The notes beneath the pieces are model-generated. The model saw nothing but the letters and a program-made list of their open reading frames with translations. It was not told the origin of the DNA and did not search any database. The translations under genes were made by a program, and so were the position numbers. Positions 53,320 through 64,000 of a DNA stretch of 64,000 nucleotides are shown here, piece after piece. The stretch is from assembly GCA_963575745.1 (NCBI GenBank), contig CAUYUJ010005603.1, positions 378,862 to 442,861 on the forward strand. The letters are read 5' to 3'. Within the stretch, counting starts at the first letter, position 1. Every line of letters starts with the position of its first letter. This DNA is from Prorocentrum cordatum (taxonomy: Eukaryota; Sar; Dinophyceae; Prorocentrales; Prorocentraceae).

Positions 53320-54230
53320 TGCATTTCTAACCCCCCACCTCCCCCTCTTCACTCTTCTTCGAATTCTTGTTCCTCTTCCCCTCCCTCAGTCCACCCTTCT
53401 CCAAATCCGGGAAAGTAGGAGGATGAGCTGGACCGCCTGCGCCTGCACTAGTCTCTGCAAGCACTCACGGTTGTGGTGGACGCTCACGCAGCAGCCCAGC
53501 GACCTGCCGCCCCCCCCCCCCCCCCGCGGGCGACAGGAAGCCGAGGGAGCAGCTCAGGACGCACCTCGAGCAGCTCAATGTCGTCATCGCTGTTCCGCCT
53601 CCCTCATCAACCGCCCCCCTCTTCTACTGGAGCCTCCTCCTCCTCCTCATCCTCCTCCTCCTCCTCCTCCTCCTCCCACAGATTCATCATCCTCCTGCTT
53701 CCAGCTTCCTCTCCTTCCTCCCCCTCATCCGACCCCCCACCCAGCCGCCTTCTCATCCATCCTCTCCTCCGCCGCCTCCTCCTCCTCCTCCTCCTCCTCC
53801 TCCTCTTCCTCCCCCTCCCCGTCTTTCTCCGACGCCCCAGCTGACGTTGCGCGGATTGAAGTTCACACGGGAAGACAAATGCCTGCAATGTCTTGACTGA
53901 CTCGGCTCCGCTCCGAATCGAGGCGGAAAGCAAGGGATATGGAGGAGGGGGAGAATGAGGCGCCCTGAGAGGATGAAGGGGAATAATGAGAAAGAACAGC
54001 GGGGAGAGGATAAGGTGGAGGAGGATGAGCAGCGAGCAGAAGGATGGAGCATGATGGAGGATGAAAAGGACGGGACCGAAGAATACGGAGGAGTCTGAGC
54101 AGGGATGAGCCGTTGTTCTAGTTTCGTCTCCAGGAAGGTATGGATTGCGAGGCACATGAGACGTGAGGAGAACGGAGACGGATGAGGACAACTCCAGCAT
54201 GGAGGAGAGCAAAGAGCAGAAGAAGAGGCG
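53320..54230. other. Pyrimidine then purine-rich region, no gene
   Basis: CTC/CCT tracts at 53620-53690 and 53755-53820 and a GGAGGA-rich stretch at 53930-54120. Serine/proline or arginine frames follow the tracts. Confidence 0.6.
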
Positions 54231-54413
54231 GTGACGCCTCCGCCTCAACACTTCGTATCGACACCACCAAACCACGCCTGGTCGCCATGTGTCACGCCTC
54301 CGCCTCAATACTTCGTTTATTTCAGCTCGCCTCCTTTGTCTCCTCGCTCGGCCAATCATGCTCAAACTGGCTCGCCGTCAAACCATTTACACTCAGATAC
54401 CCTCGCACCCTGA

Positions 54414-54527
54414 CCAAATCGTACTCACATTCCCTCATCCTAATACCCCCAGACCACCTCATGATCGCATCCAAATCGTACTCACATTCCCTCATCCTAA
54501 TACCCCCAGACCACCTCATGGTCGCAT
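54414..54527 (+). repeat. 57-bp tandem duplication, two near-identical copies
   Basis: CAAATCGTACTCACATTCCC starts at 54414 and again at 54471, and the copies differ at one base. A looser relation to CACTCAGATCCACTCG at 54585 suggests an older repeat. A 63-base direct repeat, CACGCCTCCGCCTCAA, lies just upstream (54232 and 54294). Confidence 0.95.
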
Positions 54528-54629
54528 CCAGCAAATTTCAATTCCATTCGTGCTCAGACCCACTCGGACCAACATCAGCATCGCACTCAGATCCACTCGA
54601 ACCCATACCCAGATGCGAGGGTGGATAGG

Positions 54630-56280
54630 GACATGCAAGCTGAGAGAGAGAGAGAGGCGCGCGCACCCTTTCCCGCCAAGGCGCCAGTTGCGTCCTTCTC
54701 TCGATTGTCTTGAGCCAAACGCGTGCATCGGCCCGCGTATACAAGCTCTAAGTGCAGGGAGCGAATGTATCGACTCTTTCTCAGGCGACGAAGTGTATTT
54801 GTTGGGGAGTGTGGTCCTCCTCTTCGTCCTCCGTCCTCCTCCTTCCTCCCCCTCCGCCTCTTTCGTATTCCCTCTCCTTGCCATTTCACCCTCCTCCTTC
54901 TCCTCCTGCTCATCCCCCCGTTTCCGTCTCCTCCTGCTCATCCCCCACGATTGCTCATCAGGTGGGGCGGCAGATCTGGACCGCCTGCGCCTGCACCAAT
55001 CTCCCATCCCCCCCCCCCCGAGTCGACCCCTCAAAACAAGCGCTGCCTGACCGCCGACGCAGCAGCCGGCGCCGCAGCCGCGCCAGCTTGGCGCCGGCCA
55101 CGTCCTCGCGGGCCGCCCGTGATGGGCGTGCTGCGTCCGTCGCTCCTCTTGCTCCTGCTGCGTCTGCTGCTGCTGTTTATTCTATTCCTGCTCCTTCCGA
55201 CCCTCACTCATTATTCAACTTGAGTCTAAATTGTTCTCCTCTTTGGACTGAACGTGCCCCGTCGGTTTCCCCGCCTGCGTATGTGTTTTCACGCACCAGA
55301 TTTCAATATCTGTCGTCTCATAATTTTGTGCACCCCTGTCCGAACACATTGCATATTCGAAATGATGGTCCCGCTGCAGCGCTGTCACCATTCCAGGATC
55401 AGCGCTGTACTCCCGTCGTTCAGAATGGCGCTCTCGCCCGAGCGCGGGTCACATTTCTGGATTCAATTCAGTTCTCCTCGCTCCTTCCTCCTTTCCCCTG
55501 CGCCGCCATCTCCTGGTGGTCCTGCTCGCCTTATTCCGTCTCCTCTTTCTCCTGCTCGTCCTCTCCCTTCTCATCCACCACCTCCTCCTCCTCCACCTAA
55601 TTGTGTGCACCACATTCCCCCTTCTGATTGCACATCACGCGATGGACACATCCGGGTCCTGGGTCCTCTAGGACACCCGTCGGCGGATAAGACAAATCAG
55701 CACAATGTGAAGGGACGGGTGGGAGGGGTCGCACGTCAGATGTGGCGCGAGCGCGCCTAGCTGGTCCCAAACCTCCTCACCCTTCCTCCACCTCTGAATG
55801 CCGCTCTGAATCCAGCACCTGCTCGTCGCACGTCGCGTCCTGCAGGGGGTCGTAGACCATCCCTACATGACATACTCACAGAAGTAACAACTCACCAATT
55901 GTGGAAACTGGAACGTACGATAGGATATCGAGCTCAAGTTTGAAAAGGCAGAATGTGTTCAATGCCACCTCAAGTATTGGATCGACCTCTGTCGCAATCG
56001 CTGAACACGATGAAACTTGTCGTCCCATATATTTCTGTGACGCGGGAGCGTGCAAACTCTCGATGTGTCTTCCGCTGGTGGCCTCGTGACCACAGTCGGT
56101 TCACCAGACGATATCCTTATCTCCAGATCGGTGGGTTGTGCAACAGCAACACAGGTGGAGCGCAATGGACTGGGCTACCGCCTGATACGTCAGCATATTC
56201 CATGTCCACAAACCCCCATGCGCGAGCATGGAACCCAAACAGTGCGTTATTGCACTGCGGAGGTGAACGCTACGCGATGC
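54630..56280. other. Unassigned region
   Basis: Short CTC tracts (54800-54950, 55580-55600) and otherwise unique DNA. Frames on both strands lack recognised domains. No gene is called. Confidence 0.45.
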
Positions 56281-56284
56281 AAGC

Positions 56285-56500
56285 TATGTGTAAGTTAGGT
56301 CGTGTCAGCTGCTATGTGGCGCAAGCTGTGTTGTATAGGCCATGCGCTGAAAGATACGCCGTGTAAGCTCAAGATGAACTGCGAGTGAAGGTGTTATGGA
56401 GTGCGACCTTTGTTATGCACGCCATGTTGTGAAACATATGCGGTGTAAGCTATACGTTGTAGATACGTATGTCGTATAAGCTGTGGATACAGCTATGTCG
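56285..56500 (+). repeat. Degenerate ~20-bp TGTAAGCTAT-type repeat
   Basis: Phrases such as GCAAGCTATGTG, GTGTAAGCT and GTATAAGCTGTG recur about nine times at loose spacing. Confidence 0.6.
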
Positions 56501-56504
56501 CGCA

Positions 56505-56600
56505 AACTCGGAGCATGTGGCGCCCACAAGGCGCCCACGAGGTGGCACGGGCCGCAACGAGACGCAACCTCGGGAAACCCAAGCAGAGCATGTGGGAGAA
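56505..56600 (+). repeat. Copy of the GCATGTGGCGCCCAC repeat (left)
   Basis: GAGCATGTGGCGCCCACAAG followed by GGCACGGGC-GCAACG matches the units at 58930-59115 in the same orientation, on the far side of the GGCGCC array. Confidence 0.75.
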
Positions 56601-56944
56601 AGCGCGCCCATGGTACACTCCCAAAGGGGGGGTGGGGTCCCCCCTTAGCTACCCCCCCATTGAATCTCCCCCGCTGGAAGCCTACCCCCCCCGCCTCCTT
56701 TTCCAAAGGGGGGGGGGGCTCAGCTTTCCCTCGCCCCCCTTGGACCACCCCTGCCAGAAGCTTCCTCCCCCTCCTCTCCTTTTTTTCTGTCCCTCGGAAG
56801 CTACCCCGCTCCAGAAGCTACCCCCCCCTCCCTTCCAAAAGGTACGTGGGGGGCTAAGCCACCTCCCCCCCCCTGTGAAGCTCCCCTGCCGGAAGCCGAC
56901 CCCCCCCCTCTGTTTTTTCTAAAGGGGGGGAGGGGGGGGGCTTA

Positions 56945-58590
56945 GAAGCCCCCCCACTTTGGCCTAAGGAAGGAGCGCCGAAGACCAAAGGGCACCGAAG
57001 ACCAAAAGGGCGCCGAAAACCAAAGGGCCACGTAAAGGCACGCCTGAAATCGAAGGAACGCCGAAAACCGAAAGAGCGCCAAAAACCTAGGGTGCGCCGA
57101 AAATCGAAAGGGCGCCGAAAACCGAAGGAGCGCCGAAAACCAAAGGAGCGCCGAAAACCAAAGGGGCGACGAAAACCAAAAGAGAGCCGAAAAGCAAAGG
57201 GGCACCGAAGACCAAAAGAGCTGCCGAAAACCACATAACTCTCCGAAAACCAGCGCGGCGTCGACAACCAAAGATGTTCCGAAAACCAAAGGAGTCCCGA
57301 AGACCAGAGCAGCGCCGAAAACCAAAAGAACGCCGAACAGCAAAGATCGACGAAACCCATAAGGGCGCCGAAACCCAAAAGCCAAGAAGACGCCGAACAT
57401 CAAAAGAACGCCGAAAACCAAAGGGGCGCCGAAAACCAACATGTCGCCACACACCAAAGGGGCACCGAAAACCAAGCCGGTGCCGAAACGCAAAGGGGCG
57501 CCGAACACCAAAAAAGCCCCCCAAACCAAAATGGCGCTAAAAACCAAAAGAGCGCCGAACACAAAAGGGGCGTCAAATACCACAAGGGTGCGATAACCAA
57601 ACGCGCGCCAAAAACCGAAAGGGTGCCGAAAACCAAAAGGGCGCCGAAAACCGAGGGAGCGCAGGAAACAGAAATGATAACAAAAACCAAACAAGCGCCG
57701 AACACAAAAAGGGCGCCGAAAACCAAATATGCGCCGAACGCAAAAAAAAGTACCGAAAACGAAAAGGACACGCGCCGAAAACCAAGAGGACGCCGAAAAC
57801 CAACAAGAGCGCCGCACTCCAAAGGGGCGCCGAAAACTAAAACGAGCTCCGAAAACCAAAACGAACTCCCAAAACCAACGATGCGCCGAAAACCAACTGG
57901 GCGCCAAACAATTTCAGGGGCGCCGGTAAGCAAAAGGGCGCCGAAAACGAAAGGAACGCCGAAACCAACAGAAGCTCCGAAGACGGACAGAGCGCCGAAA
58001 ACAAAGAGGGCGCCGAGAATCGAAAGGGTGCCGAAAACTGCAGAGGCGCCGACAACCAAAGGCGCGCCGAAAACCAACGAGTTGCCGAAAATCAAAAGAG
58101 CGCCGAAAACCAACGATGCGCCTAAAACCAAAAGGGCGTCAAAAACCAAAGGGCGCCAAAAGCCAAAGCCGCGCCGAGAGTCGAAGGCCGCCGAAAGCCT
58201 AAGGGGCGCCGAAAACCAAATACCGCCGAAAACCAACGCCGAAAACTAAAGGGCGCCGAAAACCATAAGGGCGCTGAAAACCAAGAGGGTGCCGAAAACC
58301 AAAGGGGCGCGGGAACCCAAGGGGTCGCCGAAAACCAACGATGCGCCGAAAACCAAAAGGGTCCGCAGAAAACCAAACAGGGCGCCAAACACCAAAGGAA
58401 CGCCGAAAACCACAGGAGCGCCAAAAACAAAAACGGTGCCGAAAACCTGAGGAGCGCCGAAAACCAAAGAGGCGTCAAAGGCCCAAGAGGCGTCGAATGC
58501 CAGCAAGGCGCCGAACACCAAAGAGACGCATAAAACCACAAGTACGCCGAACACCAACGATGCGCCGAAAACGAAAGCGGAAAAGTAGTT
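56945..58590 (+). repeat. 18-bp satellite GGCGCCGAAAACCAAAAG
   Basis: About 90 units, nominally 18 bp, most with GCGCCGAAAACC. Because 18 is a multiple of three, several frames stay open on both strands (minus 57400-58236 and 56942-57907), giving phenylalanine/glycine/alanine-rich peptides. These are artefacts. Confidence 0.95.
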
Positions 58591-58639
58591 TTGAAACCCT
58601 CCCTTCACCCAGGGCCCTGAAACTGGAAACGCCAACAAT

Positions 58640-58885
58640 CAGAGGGGAAGCGGCGCGGTAGCTTCGGAAACCTGGGCTTATCCCGGGCCCCGAAAAGCAG
58701 GGACCCCCCAACAACAACACCAAACAACAGGAATGTGGGGGGTAGCATCGAAAGTTCCTAGAAGCCCCCTCTCCTTTAGTTAAGGCCCCCCTAGCTCCGA
58801 AATATCCACAAAAGGAAGGGATGGGGGGTAGTTTCGGAAACCCGTCCCCTTTGTTCAAGGGAGGGGCGGGGGTAGTTTCAAACTG
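58640..58885 (+). repeat. GGGGTAGTTTCGGAAAC flank repeat
   Basis: Four copies of GGTAGYTTCGGAAAC-like phrases. The inverse, GAAGCTACCCC, occurs four times on the left side of the array (56640-56830), so the array is bracketed by inverted low-copy repeats. Confidence 0.65.
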
Positions 58886-58927
58886 GAGCCTCCCTTTTTC
58901 ATGAGAAGTGAGCCACGAACGCGCTCT

Positions 58928-59117
58928 TTCCCATGTGGCGCCCACGAAGCGCGAACAAGACAACACGGATGGCAACGTGGCGCAGCTTCGAGAAAAAAAC
59001 CCAAAGCATGGGGCACCCACGAGGCGCCCACGATGCGGCACGGGCGGCAACGCGGCGCAACATCGGGACATCCACCCAATGTACGGGGCGCCCGCGATGC
59101 GGCACGGGCGCCCCATC
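58928..59117 (+). repeat. GCGCCCACGATGCGGCACGG repeat, two to three units
   Basis: Units of about 80-90 bp with GGCGCCCACGA, GCGGCACGGGCGGCAACG and CGGCGCAACATCG-like phrases. Related to 56505-56600. Confidence 0.8.
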
Positions 59118-59960
59118 AATGAATCCCACCAGCCTTCTGGGCGCAGGTGGTCTAACGATGTCTTCCTTTCCTCTTCCCAAAACCCTTCTTCCTTCCCCTT
59201 CGCGAAAGGGTTCGCCCTTCCCCCTGCCCCCTCCCATGGACCTGACCGGGAGGGGCCGTGATCGGTCGGAGGGGACCTCGATCTGAACCCCCGTTCCTTT
59301 GATCGATAGCCTCGTCGACGGACCAAACAGGCGTTCCAGGACTCCAAGGGAGCCCCAAGAGAGCCCCAAGAGGGGCCCAAAAGGGTCCCATCATGGCCCC
59401 AAGAGGCACCGGAGAGGCACCGGACAGGCCCCAAGAGGCCCCCGAGCGGCCTCAGAAAGCCCAGCGTGACCTCCAACATGGCTAAAATAGCCTAAGCTGG
59501 CTCTAGATGGCTCCCAAGATGCTCCAAACGGCCCCAAGACCGTTCAAAAAAACGCCCCAAGAAAACCCCACAAATCGTTTTGCCGGCTCCTGCACGGGGG
59601 GAGCTGAATTGGGGACACCCCCGTCATGTAACCGATGGCTTCCAAGATGAGCCCAAAGATGCGTTCCGGGGTTACCAAAAAAGGTTCCAAGAAGGCCCCC
59701 AAAGCTCAAAGAGAGCACCATCAGCAGCAGCAGCAGCAGCAGCCGCAAAAATACCTCCAGATCGTTCCGCGAGTCCTCGCCAGCGTCGTCCTCATCCCCG
59801 TCCTCGTCCTCCTCGTCCTCGTCCTCATTCGGGCCCCCGGCCTCCTCGTCATCCTCGCGTTGGCCCTCCATCCCCTCTCCCCCTCGCCCCTGCGCGGCGC
59901 CCAGGGATGGCCCGAAAAAGGCCTTGCAAGGCCACCCCCTTGCTCGATTTGCAACGCCCG
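59118..59960 (+). mobile_element. Composite element copy 3, right end missing
   Basis: Starts AATCCCACCAGCCTTCTGGG and follows the same plan: diverged left block, TTTGATCGATAGCC phrase, CCAAGAGGGGCCC tract (59340-59720), CAG/CTCGTC trinucleotides (59728-59850) and a block CTCGCCCCTGCGCGGCGCCC (59878) that matches 11700. No GGGCTGGTGGGG end is found downstream. Confidence 0.5.
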
Positions 59961-60049
59961 GATCAGACGCGGGCCCAGCGCCCAACAGGAAAAACTGGAA
60001 GACCGGCACGATGACCGCGACGAGGAGAAAGTCCAAGCGCGCCACGTTT

Positions 60050-60980
60050 AGTCAGGACGTCGGCGACCATTGCCGAACGCGAAACCCTGAACCCGGAAGG
60101 TCTTCACGACGTGGATCGAGCAAACGAGCCATCAGGAGTAGCGGGAGCGCCTCCGACACGGGCAAGACGGGCGGAGAAAGAGCAACGTCAGGTGCAGTGG
60201 AAGCAAACGGCCTCCAAGTGCCGTGTAGAGCGCGCCGACGCATGCCGACGCGCAGGGACAAGCGCCGCGAGGAATAAGCGGCGGACGGTCGGGCTGCGGC
60301 CGCTCCGGGCCCTTCCCCGAGCAGTGCCAAGGCCCCCCAGGCAGGGGCAGCGCGGACTCAGAAGACACGAGCAGCGAGACCAGCCGTGAGGGCGCCCAGC
60401 GCGCCGAGAACCAGGAGCAACTATAGTGGCTGGCGCGGGGAAGCCATGCAAGAGGGCGTGTCATGCCGCGGGCGCGGGGCGCCGGGATCTGGCGGGGGCA
60501 CTCCTTTGTTCGCGAGCGCAAGCGGAAGAGCCGCGCGCCGTCAGGGAAATGCCGAGTAACAGGTGGGGGGGCTTTTTGCTCGCGAGCGACGCAGGCAGCT
60601 GCGCGCCGCCCACAGGTCGCAAAGCGAGGAGTCAGGACTGCGGCCTGCGACGCGCAGGAAAAGAAGGCCACGCAGGTGGCGAGAATAAACAAGCGAAGCA
60701 CAACGGCAACGCGGCAGAGGCAGGAGCGAGCGAAGACAAAGGAGGAAGAGGGCGAAAGAGCAACGAGAAGAGACAAGGCAAGACAACGCGGCGGGAGCGA
60801 AAGAGCAAAAGACGCACGAGGAGGGCAAGATCGGCGAAGCGAGAGAGGGGCGAGGCGAACAGAAACGCGGCGGAGAGTGACAAACGAGCCGCAGCTCAAG
60901 CTCAGGCAACGCCGAGGACGAAGCTCCATGCCGAGGAGCCAGGGCTTGAAGTAGAGCGAGTCAGCCGAGTCGCGACTCGA
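60050..60980. other. GC-rich, arginine/lysine-codon-rich region
   Basis: The plus frame 60426-61058 is open for 210 codons but is almost entirely Lys/Arg/Glu/Ala, and its C terminus lies in the 265-bp duplication. The minus strand is also open. No gene is called. Confidence 0.4.
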
Positions 60981-60983
60981 GGG

Positions 60984-61510
60984 GGTACTTTTTTGGCCGG
61001 CGGCTCCAAGGCGAAGGTCAAGAAGCGGGGCAACGTTCAGGGCGCTGAACGAAGATAATTAGCCGCGGAGGCGAATGCACATGCAAGGGGCAGAATGACC
61101 CACATTAGACGCCAAGGGCCGGCGCAGAAATCCCGGCAAGTGGGGGCGCCAAGGCGCGGCGACTAGGCGGGGCGGCGGGGGAAAAGCAGCCCTTTAGGCG
61201 CCAAGCACCAGCCAGCCACAAACGAGGACGCGCACAGCGACTGGTGCGGGTACTTTTTTGTTGTTGGCGGCTCCCTGGCGAAGGCCAAGAAGCGGGGCAT
61301 CGAACGGGGCGCGAAACGAAGATAATTGGCCGAAGAGGCGCATCACAAGCAAGGGGCAAAATGACCCAAATTAAACGCCGAAGTCCAGCGCAGACATCCC
61401 GGCGGCGGGGGCGCCGCGGCGCAGCGACCCGCGGAGAAGTCGCCCTTTCGGCGCCATGCTCCAGCCAAACCACAAGCGACACGCTGGCAAGAGAGGGGGG
61501 AGAGGGCGAG
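60984..61510 (+). repeat. 265-bp tandem duplication
   Basis: The copy starting GGTACTTTTTTGGCCGGCGG (60984) recurs at 61249. Shared phrases include AAGAAGCGGGGCA, CGAAGATAATT, GCAAGGGGCA and AATGACCCA. Identity is about 75-80% by eye. Confidence 0.85.
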
Positions 61511-61589
61511 CGCGACCGACTAACTCAGACTCACTGCAGCCCCCTGGATGAACGATGGCGCGGCAAGGCCAGACTCAACGAGGCTCACT

Positions 61590-62540
61590 GGACCACAGGT
61601 GTGGCTGAACGCGTCAGAGCGCCAACCAGTAGACCACTAGTGTGCGCTCACGAGACTGAGCCACCTCCAGCCGGTAGCCTATAAGAGCACATCGTCTCCG
61701 ACTCACGCAGTTCGGGGGCGCAACGATGCAAAGTACTGACGAGGGCTGGTAGCCGGGGCTGCTCTGAAGAGAGCGACCACGGACTGCAGAAGGCTGAACC
61801 ACTCATGCAGGGCCGCTCACTCGCAAAGGTGTGGCTGATCAACGTCAGAGCGCCCTCTAGTAGAGAAAGACCACTGGTGTGCGCTCACGAGGCTGAGCCA
61901 CCTCCAGCCGGTAGCCAGCGCGTGCACATCGTATCCGACTCACGCAGTTCGGAGGCACAACGATGCAAAGTGCTGACGAGGGCTGGTAGCTGGGGCTGCT
62001 CTGAAGAGAGCGACCACGAACTGCAGAAGGCTGAACCACTCAATGCAGGGGCGCACCCTTGACGAAGCCAAACGCCAGGTGTCACCGAGTGCATGGCTGA
62101 CGGCTGCACCCAGCCACACCTGCCACGCTGCCCGTGCGGAAGCCAATGCCCCGACGCCGATGACGTGACGATGGCTGGCGGCTGCGGAGCAGCTGGGCCG
62201 CGCCGCTCGCAGGCGGCGCGCTGGCCAAGGCAGAACCATGGCCGGGTCGGCGACGGACAAGGGCGGGCCACAGGCAAGAGGGGGGGGCAGCCAAAAGCCG
62301 CTGAGCACTGGTGTCAATGAGGGGTGTCGGTGCACCGCCCCATAGACCACTGGTGTGCTTGCAGGCGGCTGACAACCACCAGCTGGCAGCCGGTCCACAT
62401 GCATCGTATCCGACTCAAGCAGTTCGGGGGCACAGCGATGCAATGTCCCGGCGAGGGCTGGGGCTGCGGCTGCGCCGAGCAGAGCAAGACGAACATGGAC
62501 CGCGGATGGCTGAACCACTCGATGCGGGGCCGCTCACAGA
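61590..62540 (+). repeat. ~240-bp repeat, three copies
   Basis: Copies near 61595, 61825 and 62320 share AGACCACTGGTGTGCGCTCA, CCTCCAGCCGGTAGCC, CACATCGTATCCGACTCA, GCAGTTCGGGGGCAC and GGCTGAACCACTC. The first two are close; the third is diverged and separated by unique sequence. Confidence 0.9.
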
Positions 62541-62960
62541 CGAAGCCAATCCTGGGCAGGTCTCAGGGCGGACGCTCTCCAACAGTCGACGCAATCCATG
62601 CTGGGGGGCGAAGCCAAAAGCCGCAGAGACTTGTGAATGGTAGGAGGGGGCGCAGCCAGAAGCCGCTGGACACAGATACATGGACCGCGGAAGGCTGCAC
62701 CACTCGATGCTGGGCCGCTTACAGACAAAGCCAATCCTGGGCAGGTCTCATGGCGGACGCTCTTCAAGGGTCGACGCAATCTATTCTGGGGGGGCGCAGC
62801 CAAAAGCCGCATGCTGGGCCGCTCACAGACAAAGCCAATCCTGGGCAGGTCTCGGGGCGGACGCTCTTCAACGGTCGATGCCATCTATGCTGAGGGGGGC
62901 GCAGCCAAAAGCCGCAGAGACTTGTAAATGATAGGAGGGGGACGCAGCCAAAAGCCGTTG
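62535..62960 (+). repeat. AAGCCAATCCTGGGCAGGTC repeat, three copies
   Basis: Copies at 62543, 62730 and 62836 continue with GGCGGACGCTCTTCAA, GGTCGACGCAATC and end in GGGGCGCAGCCAAAAGCCGC. Confidence 0.92.
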
Positions 62961-63244
62961 GACACAGATAATGAAACCCTGGGCCTCTCCTCCAGATACC
63001 TCGACCACGGACGCCTCTAAGTTCCCTACGGGAGCCTCGTTCTCGGCCTCTGGGGGTGGAACCGCAAGCTGGGCCTCCGTGCCTCACGCAGGGCACCCGT
63101 CACAGTACCTATAGTCCAACGGCCCATTGTTGCTCCTCCTCGGCCTCCACGCGGCCCGTGCCCACAACATCCGCTGAGTCCGCACATCTGCACCGTGCCT
63201 CGTAACAAACGGTCCAGCGCTGCCCCCCTCGGCCTCCAGCGGGG

Positions 63245-63625
63245 GGGGGCGCAGCCAAGAGCCGCTGAGCACAGGTGCGCGGAGGGGGGTGGGCGCTGCA
63301 GGGACATCGCGGCAGTGCGCCGGACCAAATGGGCCACGCTGGAGAGGGTGGCGCCGCCGTCGCCGCTAACCGACAGAAACGGGATGCAAGCGTGCCAAAG
63401 CCGCAGAGGGCGGACCCGGGACTGGCGGCGGCCCCCCAGGGGGCCCGGCGCCGAGATGCAAGCCACAGGAGAACCCGCGGGACACGCCGATCGTCACACT
63501 GCAGTCGCTGAGTCCACACTTCTACACAGTACCTCCTGTCCAACGGTCCATAGTTGTTCCCCCGCGGCCTCCTGCAGGGAGGGGGGCGCAGCCAGAAGCC
63601 GCTGAACACAGGTACACGGTGGAGG
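63245..63625 (+). repeat. GGGCGCAGCCAGAAGCCGCT repeats and spacer
   Basis: The phrase GGGGCGCAGCCANAAGCCGC occurs at about 63246 and 63586, each followed by TGARCACAGGT and a GGAGGG segment. Further single copies lie at 62284, 62651, 62791, 62899 and 62941. Confidence 0.85.
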
Positions 63626-63629
63626 GTGG

Positions 63630-64000
63630 AAAGCTGCAGGGATGGTATATTCCACGGAAGTGCACGGCACGTCCGTCAACAGCTCGTCAGGACCAAGAGG
63701 AGGGAAGAATGAGACCCCCAGTCGCGCTGATGAGTACGGTGTACGACTCGTAGTCAACAGAGAAGGTGGATCCCAGAGTGGAAAACCAGACTGCCCATGG
63801 CATGGCCACGCCTGCAGCACGCAGACAGAGGGGAAAATACTGAGGCCAACGGTATAGCCACACACGCAGCACGTAGACAACAGCCAAGATAAATAAGTAG
63901 AAGTTCTGAACGAAACAGAAGTCGAGACACGTCGCAGGGTGCGCAGGGCAGCAACGGGCATGCTGTCAGAGGCCATCTTCCTCGCACCTGATCCCCACGA
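63630..64000. other. Unassigned DNA at window end
   Basis: A short direct repeat, CACGCCTGCAGCACGCAGAC versus CACACACGCAGCACGTAGAC, lies at 63807 and 63860. The minus frame 63494-63976 is open but unrecognised and may continue past the window. Confidence 0.4.

Noticed and set aside
54709-54719. A possible fourth spliced-leader relict (11 exact bases, minus strand)
   Set aside because: Only TTTGGCTCAAG matches and the frame behind it is not convincing. A chance 11-mer is expected about 0.03 times, so it is suggestive but not enough.
57526-57535. CCAAAATGGC, part of reversed DinoSL
   Set aside because: It is a variant monomer of the 18-bp satellite and lacks the CTTGAG end.
56942-58236. Phenylalanine/glycine-rich frames of 278-321 codons
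   Set aside because: The 18-bp unit is a multiple of three, so open frames appear on both strands.
60426-61058. 210-codon Lys/Arg-rich frame
   Set aside because: Nearly all charged residues and alanine, no domain, overlaps a 265-bp duplication; the opposite strand is open too.

Overview
This is a eukaryotic nuclear window, most likely from a dinoflagellate. The best evidence is three relict copies of the dinoflagellate spliced leader (DinoSL), all on the minus strand: 12133-12154 (19/22 identical), 36874-36895 (20/22, with an older degenerate copy directly behind it) and 47339-47352 (the last 14 bases exact). DinoSL is added to mRNAs by trans-splicing. A genomic copy in front of a reading frame therefore marks an mRNA that was reverse transcribed and reinserted. 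Other support is a BTB/POZ protein of the expanded dinoflagellate type and decayed LINE-like RT/RNase H sequence resembling elements I know from dinoflagellate genomes. Genus cannot be assigned.

Most of the window is repeat. Left part (0-11 kb): C-rich repeats, decayed ~80-bp repeats, a BTB gene (3610-4161), three weaker protein-like frames, a 90-bp NotI satellite (7.69-8.81 kb), a second ~90-bp satellite (8.9-10.2 kb) and a 750-bp composite microsatellite with Z-DNA and G-quadruplex segments. Middle left (11-23 kb): a small retrogene with SL relict, a 2.7-kb CTA array, a composite element with terminal inverted repeats (16.34-16.96 kb), an inverted relative of the 8.9-kb satellite (18.4-19.5 kb), and CATA and GGGCTATA arrays. 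Centre (23-35 kb): a decayed LINE-like element on the minus strand, then about 8 kb of large tandem units (about 3.4, 1.3 and 3.1 kb). Each unit has a GAGCACGGCAGAA satellite with an inversion point, followed by diverged DNA punctuated by a conserved 20-nt box. Right part (35-64 kb): the 5' end of a LINE-like frame behind a tandem SL relict, a foldback element in a TA repeat, several satellites, a second complete composite element (43.65-45.79 kb), a retrogene with SL relict (46560-47297), and duplicated GC-rich blocks to the end.

Every protein-like feature I can support lies on the minus strand, which fits the unidirectional gene blocks of dinoflagellate chromosomes. Most long open frames are satellites whose unit length is near a multiple of three, not genes. 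I found no tRNA, rRNA, CRISPR array or viral gene.
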